From assembly GCA_001804025.1 (NCBI GenBank), contig MHFC01000034.1, positions 5,728 through 17,684 of the forward strand: a stretch of 11,957 nucleotides of DNA, written 5' to 3'. The position numbers were made by a program, and so were the translations under genes. The notes under the pieces were generated by a model, which saw nothing but the letters and a program-made list of their open reading frames with translations, made no database searches and was not told where the DNA came from. Below, one piece after another: positions 6,743 to 11,957 of the stretch. Source of the stretch: Omnitrophica bacterium GWA2_52_8. Lineage in GTDB: Bacteria > Omnitrophota > Omnitrophia > Omnitrophales > Aquincolibacteriaceae. Position 1 is the first letter of the stretch. Each line of letters opens with the position of its first letter.

Positions 6743-8641
6743 CTATCCTTTTAACCGCACTCCGCCAAAAAAACGAGGGGGAGGCTGATCAAAACCAAGA
6801 ACCTCATTAAAATGATCATCGGTCGCGTTTTCAACACGCCCGTAAAGCTCAAGATATTCGGTCAGGCTGTAGGTCAGCGTAAAATCAAGACGCGTATAGC
6901 CTTTGTTCCGGACGCGCACCGAACCCTGCGTGTCATCCTGGCCTCCGACCAGGCTCCAGTCGGCATAAAACTTAAATTTCCGGTAATCCGCAGTCAACCC
7001 TATTTTCCCTTGATGCCACGGCCGCCGGGTCAACCGTTTGCCTGTTTCCCTGTCCTCAGTACTTGTATAGGTATAAGCTGTCGATAATGAAATATGCTCG
7101 TGCAGCTGAATTTCATGCTCCACCTCCACCCCCTGGAGCCGCGCGCGCGCAACATTTTCCGCCGTGAATACCCCCGTGCTCCCGCTGACGAACTGGATCA
7201 AATCTTTGACGGAGTTCCGAAAATAAGCCGCGGATAACCGTCCGCGTTTGTCCCAATAATATTGTTCGATTCCCGCGTCCCAGCTCCAGCTGGTTTCCGG
7301 GCGGACGTTTTGATTTCCGAAATTCGGAAATGAAAGTTCGTTGAATGTCGGGGCCTTGAATGCCCTCCCCATATTGCCCTTCACCCGAGTCTGAGTTTTT
7401 TCCAGCCACCAGCTCCCGGAAAACTGGGGATTGACCTCGACCCCGTAAAAGTTGTTGTGATCGAGGCGCACACCGCCGACGAGTTTAAGGGAGTCCCAAA
7501 ACGTCGCCTCGTTTTGAAAAAAAACCGCGTGTGTCCGCATCAGCTCATCAAATCCGACCGACCGCTTGATGTTGCTTGCGATATGTTCAAATTCATACCC
7601 CAGGACAATGACATCCCAGTCGCGCACAAAAAGCGTCGACTGGTATTCCAGCGTGTGGCGGTCGGTATCCAGCCGGAACGGAACGGCCTCGGGATCGGCC
7701 CCCCCCGAATTTCTCGGGTCAAAATCGACCTGGAGGTCATGAAAAAAAGAATATTGAAAATATTGCTGCCACCAGTCCCGCAAGGCAATATTATAACGGC
7801 TGTTAACAACCTGCTCTCTCGACTTCAGCGTTCTGTTGGGGTCCTGCCGGAAAGCCCCGTCATCAATGCCCGATTGCGCATTGAAATAATAAAAAAATGT
7901 CTCTAAATTCGAATTTTCTGAGAAGTGAACCTTAGAACGGTTCCGGACGGTGGTATTTTGATACCCGTCATTATCACCGGGGCCTTTGGAGTCGATGCGG
8001 CCGAAACTGCCGAGAGATTGAATGCGGTCATACGCAGCGGACAATTCACCGCCTTCCCGGAAGGTTTGAAACGTTCCGTATTCAAAATTTGCATCCCCAT
8101 GAAGCCCGTGGCGGTCTTCTTGCCGCATGACAATGTTGATGACGCCGCCGATCGCATCCGCACCGTAAAGCACGCTGTGCGCACCGCGCAGCACTTCAAC
8201 GCGCTCGACACTTTGTGTCGTGATGTGCTCAATGGCCGATTGGCCGGTTGTCGGGCCGTTGACCTGGACCCCATCGATCAGGACTAACGTATGATTCGCA
8301 TTAGTCCCGCGCAAATTGACCGTCACTCCCCGGCCCGCGGGCCCGGACTGTGCAATGTGTACACCCGGTGTACTGCGCAGCAAATCAAAAATGTAGGTTT
8401 TTCCGCTGCGCTCGATCTGGTCGCGCGTAATCACCGTAATAAAACGCGTTGATTCTTCTGCCGGCATTTCTCTCCGGGACGCGCTCACCACGACACGAAC
8501 CGGGGCCGACCCGGAAATCGATCCGTCGCCGGAAACTGTGTCCGTCTCTGAGGGCGTTAAATCAATCGTCTTCGCACCAAATCCTTGGGCCGGACTGCTT
8601 AAGGTAAAAAGAATGACAAGAAAGGGTATGGGGTTTTTCAC
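6743..8641 (-). CDS. btuB: TonB-dependent outer-membrane corrinoid receptor (BtuB-like)
   Basis: From the GTG at 8641 it gives 632 residues, the size of BtuB-family receptors. A signal peptide (KNPIPFLVILFTLSSPAQGFGA) is followed by a TonB-box-like PVRVVVSASR, then the plug: RDQIERSGKTYIFDLLRSTPGVHI, NLRGTNANHTLVLIDGVQVN, and ERVEVLRGAHSVLYGADAIGGVINI. The rest is an alternating barrel with FPNFGNQNVRPETSWSWDAGIEQYYWDKRGRLSAAYF and a final YGRVENATDDHFNEVLGF segment. Cobalamin specificity is inferred from the riboswitch upstream and the cob genes downstream. The frame is open back to an ATG at 8728, which I reject as the likely start because it places 29 unusual residues before the signal peptide. 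The protein ends GGVRLKG, without the terminal Phe or Trp that most outer-membrane barrels use for assembly. Confidence 0.88.
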   Translation of the reverse strand: MKNPIPFLVILFTLSSPAQGFGAKTIDLTPSETDTVSGDGSISGSAPVRVVVSASRREMPAEESTRFITVITRDQIERSGKTYIFDLLRSTPGVHIAQSGPAGRGVTVNLRGTNANHTLVLIDGVQVNGPTTGQSAIEHITTQSVERVEVLRGAHSVLYGADAIGGVINIVMRQEDRHGLHGDANFEYGTFQTFREGGELSAAYDRIQSLGSFGRIDSKGPGDNDGYQNTTVRNRSKVHFSENSNLETFFYYFNAQSGIDDGAFRQDPNRTLKSREQVVNSRYNIALRDWWQQYFQYSFFHDLQVDFDPRNSGGADPEAVPFRLDTDRHTLEYQSTLFVRDWDVIVLGYEFEHIASNIKRSVGFDELMRTHAVFFQNEATFWDSLKLVGGVRLDHNNFYGVEVNPQFSGSWWLEKTQTRVKGNMGRAFKAPTFNELSFPNFGNQNVRPETSWSWDAGIEQYYWDKRGRLSAAYFRNSVKDLIQFVSGSTGVFTAENVARARLQGVEVEHEIQLHEHISLSTAYTYTSTEDRETGKRLTRRPWHQGKIGLTADYRKFKFYADWSLVGGQDDTQGSVRVRNKGYTRLDFTLTYSLTEYLELYGRVENATDDHFNEVLGFDQPPPRFFGGVRLKG

Positions 8642-8696
8642 GAATTTACTCTCACTTTTTGTGCGGGCAGGAGGCGAAATGGTGAGAAGTAAATCC
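8642..8696 (-). promoter_or_regulatory. RBS-sequestering hairpin, probable riboswitch expression platform
   Basis: Minus-strand arm GGATTTACTTCTCAC (8696-8682) can pair with GTGAGAGTAAATTC (8655-8642): 14 pairs including one G-U, with one bulged T. The 3' arm ends at the base before the GTG start at 8641 and contains the Shine-Dalgarno-like GAGAG, so folding would hide the start region. This is the layout of translation-controlling platforms. The hairpin is seen directly; its switch between B12-bound and free states is inferred. Confidence 0.6.
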
Positions 8697-8760
8697 ACAG
8701 TCTGACAAACTGAAGTCCACTTTACCATCGAGTCCCTGCTCGGAGACTTTTGTTGGTTAA

Positions 8761-8909
8761 TTCAAGGCTGGTATTCTGACTGGCAAGTCCGAAACTCGAA
8801 CCGCTGACAGTGGCGGCACCGCGGAGCCATTTGCCGTCAAATTTGACGGACAAACTCTCGCTTCCCCTATTTAGCCCGGCCGAAATTTCTTCCGCACGGA
8901 CACCTTGAA
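8761..8909 (-). ncRNA. Cobalamin riboswitch aptamer
   Basis: The minus-strand RNA has the expected cobalamin aptamer parts. P1 is TTCAAGG (8909-8903) pairing with CCTTGAA (8767-8761). Next come AAGGTGTC at the 5' side and TAAATAGGGGAAGC (8873-8860), matching the conserved core. The B12 box GCCACTG (8814-8808) lies in GGTGCCGCCACTGTCAG, and the 3' conserved GAATACCAGCC (8776-8766) follows. An extended internal stem (8861-8821) is tipped by a perfect palindrome. It lies 35 bases downstream of the predicted transcription start and 119 bases before the GTG of btuB, so it controls uptake and salvage together. The subclass and preferred ligand form (adenosyl- or other cobalamin) cannot be decided by eye. 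Confidence 0.93.
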
Positions 8910-8950
8910 ATCTACAAAAAACAAATCACAAAGAACCGTTAAACCAGCAC

Positions 8951-8979
8951 ATTATTAGACAGCGCGCGGATCTTGTAAA
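8951..8979 (-). promoter_or_regulatory. Sigma70-type promoter for the B12 operon
   Basis: On the minus strand the -35 box TTTACA (8979-8974) and -10 box AATAAT (8956-8951) are separated by exactly 17 bases; each differs from consensus at one position. Transcription would begin near 8944, shortly before the riboswitch aptamer. The position relative to the aptamer supports it. Confidence 0.7.
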
Positions 8980-9014
8980 GGATAATTTCACGTTGTCTGA
9001 AGTCCTCTCTAACC

Positions 9015-9043
9015 GGCATTTCTCATCGCTAATGAGAAATGCC
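9015..9043 (-). repeat. Perfect 12-bp hairpin, repeat copy A, containing the phosphatase stop codon
   Basis: Arms 9015-9026 and 9032-9043 (GGCATTTCTCAT and its exact complement) enclose the loop TAGCG on the minus strand. The TAG stop of the histidine phosphatase gene lies in that loop. No T-run follows on either strand, so it is not a textbook intrinsic terminator, although it could slow or end transcription, or protect the 3' end, of the upstream unit. Its flank matches the copy before cobQ. Confidence 0.65.
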
Positions 9044-9775
9044 CTCGAAGAGGCTGGGGTGCAAATGGGCTTTTCCACTTGTATCCCACGGGTTGTCTTT
9101 TTTGCGCCCTGTTAAAACGCGGGCGCAAAACTTTGGATGCAACCCCATGCGTCCAAAGCGCACCCGAGCGGCCGTAAGATTCAACATTTCACATTGAGCG
9201 TAATTTGTCCCGAGCGTCACAACGGTCAATGACGCGGGATCAAGCTTAAACGACCAAAATTGCCGAGCGCGAAATCCCAATAAAACCGCCAAAATCATTC
9301 GGATGGAGCCGCCGTGGGCGACAACGGCCGCCCGGGTTACCGGCGCTGCACGCAGATCTTTCACAAATCTTGCGATACGGCGCCGTAGCCGCCGGAAACT
9401 TTCGCCTCCGGGAGGCGAAATGTCCCGCCCCCTGCACCAGGACCTGTACCGGCGGTCTTTGGCCGCAATAAGCTGCCGGCCCGTTTGTCCCTCCCACCGC
9501 CCGAAAGACAGCTCATTAAGTCGCAGATCCACAATCAGCGGCACTTTCCAAACCTTATTCAATATCGCAGCGGATTCCGCGGCGCGGCGCAACCCAGACA
9601 CATAAACTTTTTCAGGGCCCGGCTTTTCCATAAGCTTTATCAATGAACGGATTTCACGCCTTCCTCGGACATTTAACCTTAAATCCGTGCGCCCCTGATA
9701 ACGCTGTGCGCGTGTCCACGGCGTGCTTCCGTGGCGTATCAAATATATTTTTTTTGACCGCGATGCCGCTTTCAT
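9029..9775 (-). CDS. Histidine phosphatase family protein, alpha-ribazole phosphatase (CobC)-like
   Basis: 248 residues. Seen: the phosphohistidine motif YLIRHGSTPW (11-20, H15), YQGRTDLRLNVRG (26-38), VSGLRRAAESA (59-69), acid E88 in NELSFGRWEGQ (87-96), PPGGESF (121-127), and the second catalytic H154 in VVAHGGSIRMIL. The ELSFGRWEG and PPGGES segments are typical of CobC, which removes the 5'-phosphate from alpha-ribazole phosphate or cobalamin phosphate, and the B12 operon lies just downstream. Against this, the gene is coupled by an ATGA overlap to a glycosyltransferase, so it may act on a sugar or glycerate phosphate. The family core ends near residue 205; the basic tail 206-248 is extra, and its last residues and stop come from the hairpin repeat. 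Confidence 0.75.
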   Translation of the reverse strand: MKAASRSKKIYLIRHGSTPWTRAQRYQGRTDLRLNVRGRREIRSLIKLMEKPGPEKVYVSGLRRAAESAAILNKVWKVPLIVDLRLNELSFGRWEGQTGRQLIAAKDRRYRSWCRGRDISPPGGESFRRLRRRIARFVKDLRAAPVTRAAVVAHGGSIRMILAVLLGFRARQFWSFKLDPASLTVVTLGTNYAQCEMLNLTAARVRFGRMGLHPKFCARVLTGRKKDNPWDTSGKAHLHPSLFEGISH

Positions 9776-11427
9776 GAGCGGACACCCGGCCTCTGCCGCC
9801 GTTTATCCGTGACCCAAAACTCCATCCGTTTTCCCATCATCAGCCTGGTTTGAGCATCAAGTGCCGGAATCGCACTGAGAAAAATAGCGACAAGCGGAAT
9901 GCACAGCCATTCGAGAGCATGCGCTATCTTGTGAAACAGTGATACCTTTATTTTTCTTTTCGGCAGCAAGCAGTAGCTCAGAATAATACTCACAACCAAG
10001 GACACGGACGCCAAATTAAAAATGATTTCGGTAATCCTCGGCGCCGTATAGTACAAAACCGAGTTTTCAAACTCCCGTCCGGCAAAATGCCCGGGAAGCC
10101 AGCCGACAACAGCCAGAATGATCGGCCATGTGGCCCAAGCGACATGAATTTCGAAAAGTTTAAAACCGAGCGTTATCTTTTTTGTAAAATCAATTTTTGA
10201 TTTCATAAACCCGCGCATCACAATCGGAAAGTTTTCAACACCCCACGCCCACCGCCTTTTTTGGCGGTAGATATTGAGGGTGGTCTTCCACCACGACCCC
10301 GCATCAGCCACGTCCATCGACAGCGTGGCATAAAGCGGCACCGTCCGGTAGTCACCGTCATAGTGAAGGAAGGCCTTCCAAAAAATAGCCGAGTCATCGG
10401 AAATCATGTCGACGGGCCAATAACCAATCTCATCCAGCGCCTTAAAACTCATGCTATGACTCGAGAATGTCACCAGTTTCTCCGGCTGGGTTGCCTCAGT
10501 TAGCTGAAAAAATGAGGCGCCAATTTCCAGCACGCGGGCGAATCCCGGGACCTCCCAAATGTTGTTATGATAAACCGGAATCGGTTGAAAACTTGCCCGG
10601 TAGCGCTTCGGACAAACCATAAAATTATAAGTCAGACACGCAAAATAATTCGGGCTGACAACGGTATCAGCGTCAAAACAAGATACGATGACTCGGCCTA
10701 GATCGATATCATGGTTCTTAAAATACTCCCGCATTTGTTTTGCTGCATAGGTTACGTTTGCACCTTTCACGCGCGCTTCACCGGAAAGATTCGACGGGTG
10801 CATGACCACCTCAAATTCGCGGAAGGTGTCCCCGAATTTTTTTTTCAGCCGCCGGACCCCCTCCCGAATGACCGTCGAGGCACGTTCCTCGAGCGCCAAA
10901 ACGACAAGGATCTGCTCCGCGGGAAATTTCCCTTCCGCATAGCTGCGGATCCCCGGCTCGACCACTTCGGCCGATTCTTTTATAAGCGGGACGATTACCA
11001 GATGGAAAATGTCTCCGGAAAGCGGCGGCGGGTTTTTTTGAATTTGATGCCGCAACAATTCCTTCTGGCAGATCCATGCAGAAAGTGCCCCTTTAATTCC
11101 CGGATTAGCAGGGACTCCGGGCACATCCCCGCCCCGCCCCCGAATGAGATCATCCAAGACCTTTATGCGGAAATTCCAGTCGGTGTTCTCTTCGGCAGCC
11201 AGCCGAAAATAGGACAAACTCAAAAACAGGGTAAGATAGAAAAGACGCAGCAGCCAATAAAAATCAAAAATAATGATGCATACCGCGGCGATGCGCGGCT
11301 TCGCAATCGAGAGCACAGTCATGCTGATCAAAAAGGTCCAGCTCGTGAGTCCCGGGAGAACTTCAAAACAGCGCTCGAGAAAACGCTCACGGGGACGGCC
11401 TGCGAAACGGGAATACCGGAAATTCAT
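9772..11427 (-). CDS. Membrane-bound family 2 glycosyltransferase
   Basis: 551 residues. Two hydrophobic helices at about 27-52 and 53-75 are followed by a GT-A type catalytic region: IFHLVIVPLIKE (140-151), VSCFDADTVVSPNYF (248-262, DxD at D252-D254), MISDDSAIFWK (341-351) and the QxxRW motif at Q389-W393 in YRQKRRWAWG. Three further hydrophobic helices follow at about 421-445, 465-487 and 500-522. This order is that of processive synthases such as cellulose and hyaluronan synthases, which build and export a polysaccharide. The stretch 76-139 between the first helices and the catalytic domain is longer than I expect. Donor sugar and product cannot be told. It overlaps both neighbours by ATGA, so all three are coupled, and it probably serves an envelope polysaccharide unrelated to B12. 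Confidence 0.85.
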   Translation of the reverse strand: MNFRYSRFAGRPRERFLERCFEVLPGLTSWTFLISMTVLSIAKPRIAAVCIIIFDFYWLLRLFYLTLFLSLSYFRLAAEENTDWNFRIKVLDDLIRGRGGDVPGVPANPGIKGALSAWICQKELLRHQIQKNPPPLSGDIFHLVIVPLIKESAEVVEPGIRSYAEGKFPAEQILVVLALEERASTVIREGVRRLKKKFGDTFREFEVVMHPSNLSGEARVKGANVTYAAKQMREYFKNHDIDLGRVIVSCFDADTVVSPNYFACLTYNFMVCPKRYRASFQPIPVYHNNIWEVPGFARVLEIGASFFQLTEATQPEKLVTFSSHSMSFKALDEIGYWPVDMISDDSAIFWKAFLHYDGDYRTVPLYATLSMDVADAGSWWKTTLNIYRQKRRWAWGVENFPIVMRGFMKSKIDFTKKITLGFKLFEIHVAWATWPIILAVVGWLPGHFAGREFENSVLYYTAPRITEIIFNLASVSLVVSIILSYCLLPKRKIKVSLFHKIAHALEWLCIPLVAIFLSAIPALDAQTRLMMGKRMEFWVTDKRRQRPGVRS

Positions 11428-11957
11428 GAAGCCCCCGCCTTCGCTTTCCGGCGCGGTTCCTCAATTGCCGGAAACGGCAACGTAATAATGCTGTGCTTCG
11501 GAATAATTTCCATTTCGGTCAGTGCCGAGGTTTCAGCATCCAGGTAGTACATGCGTCCGCTATCTTCATCATACCCCACTGAAGTGTCTTCCTTAACGGC
11601 AGCGACTTCATAGAGGTGCGGGTCTCCAAATGTTTCCTGCTCCATCAATTTGACCGCGGTGCCGCTGCGGAACAAAATATAGGCTCCCTCATAGACCCAA
11701 AACGCCTGTTCAACGTTGCCGCTTTTTGGGTAAATCCAGCTCACCTTGGGACCTTTTTCAAATATTTCATCGCTGGGTATTTCATGTTCAAACGAAATGA
11801 CGCCGATCCCATCGGATGTCCAGATCAATACCTTTTTGCCGTGCTTGTCATAGTCAACTCCCCGCGCACCTTTGCGCACAAGTCCGTATGGAAGCCAGTT
11901 TGTCAGGAGCTTGCCGTCGCGACTGAGGAATAACATGGTTTCGGAATACTTGTAAAT
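11424..11957 (-). CDS. C-terminal part of an unrecognised beta-rich, propeller-like protein
   Basis: 177 residues are visible and the frame is open to the right edge, so the start lies outside; the Met at 11936 is probably internal. I do not recognise the family. Repeated short strand patterns of the kind seen in beta-propellers or WD40-like and PEGA-associated proteins are visible: LFLSRDGKLL, ARGVDYDKHGKKVLIWTSDGIGVISF, EQAFWVYEGAYILFRSG and TSVGYDEDSGRMYYLDAETSALTEMEI. The end (EEPRRKAKAGAS) is basic and probably disordered. No membrane segment is visible. Its TGA overlaps the ATG of the glycosyltransferase, suggesting the two act together, perhaps in making or sensing an envelope polysaccharide. 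That link is inferred from position only. Confidence 0.6.
   Translation of the reverse strand: MYKYSETMLFLSRDGKLLTNWLPYGLVRKGARGVDYDKHGKKVLIWTSDGIGVISFEHEIPSDEIFEKGPKVSWIYPKSGNVEQAFWVYEGAYILFRSGTAVKLMEQETFGDPHLYEVAAVKEDTSVGYDEDSGRMYYLDAETSALTEMEIIPKHSIITLPFPAIEEPRRKAKAGAS

Noticed and set aside
8642..8728. ATG at 8728 as the start of btuB
   Set aside because: It puts 29 residues without family resemblance before the signal peptide and overlaps the leader hairpin. A weak GGGA lies upstream, so it is not excluded, only less likely.
8955..9000. Imperfect 10-bp inverted repeat (8955-8964 and 8991-9000) around the -35 box as an operator
   Set aside because: Eight of ten positions match with a long gap; too weak to call a regulator site when a riboswitch already explains control.
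9015..9043. Rho-independent terminator for the upstream unit
   Set aside because: The stem is perfect, but no run of T follows on either strand.
9400..9420. Perfect 10-bp inverted repeat around TTTCGCCTCC
   Set aside because: It falls on the codons of the conserved PPGGES motif of the phosphatase and is explained by coding.
10711..11547. Plus-strand open frame of 278 codons opposite the glycosyltransferase
   Set aside because: Antisense to a gene with clear catalytic motifs and runs across the junction of two coupled genes; no recognisable domain.

Overview
The window reads almost entirely on the minus strand and holds two transcription units of a diderm (outer-membrane-bearing) bacterium. 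The evidence for a diderm is a TonB-dependent outer-membrane receptor, a TonB C-terminal-domain protein and several signal peptides. G+C is about half by eye. I cannot name the phylum from sequence alone; an uncultured or poorly sampled Gram-negative lineage is plausible.

Right part (11957 down to 9029): a tightly packed three-gene unit in which each stop overlaps the next start as ATGA. It holds the C-terminal end of an unrecognised beta-rich (propeller-like) protein, a membrane-bound family 2 glycosyltransferase with DxD and QxxRW motifs, and a histidine phosphatase resembling alpha-ribazole phosphatase (CobC). The phosphatase stop codon lies in the loop of a perfect 12-bp hairpin.

Centre and left (8979 down to 1): a vitamin B12 operon. 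A good sigma70-type promoter (TTTACA, 17 bp, AATAAT) is followed by a cobalamin riboswitch aptamer with a closed P1 stem, a conserved B12 box and an unusually regular extended side stem. A second long hairpin follows whose 3' arm abuts a GTG start of btuB. That layout suggests translational control and indicates that the first 29 codons of the longest btuB reading frame are really leader RNA. The gene order is btuB, cobA (corrinoid adenosyltransferase), cobU, cobT, cobS, cobQ, a transcobalamin-like DUF4430 protein, a cupredoxin-like exported protein, a short TonB C-terminal-domain protein, and the start of cobD (threonine-phosphate decarboxylase), which runs off the left edge.

Together the genes import corrinoids (BtuB, probably with a TonB), adenosylate them (CobA), amidate the ring (CobQ), make the aminopropanol precursor (CobD), activate the side chain (CobU), make alpha-ribazole phosphate (CobT) and join the two (CobS). 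No corrin-ring synthesis gene is present here. CbiB, which joins aminopropanol phosphate to cobyric acid, would be expected beyond the left edge or elsewhere.

The most interesting part is the trio of exported proteins between cobQ and cobD. A bacterial homologue of the C-terminal domain of animal B12 carriers, a blue-copper-like protein and a short TonB sit together in a riboswitch-led B12 operon, which suggests an uncharacterised periplasmic corrinoid-handling module. A second theme is a small family of related hairpins (9015-9043, 6119-6139, 3600-3640) in the spaces between genes, which appears to alter gene ends.
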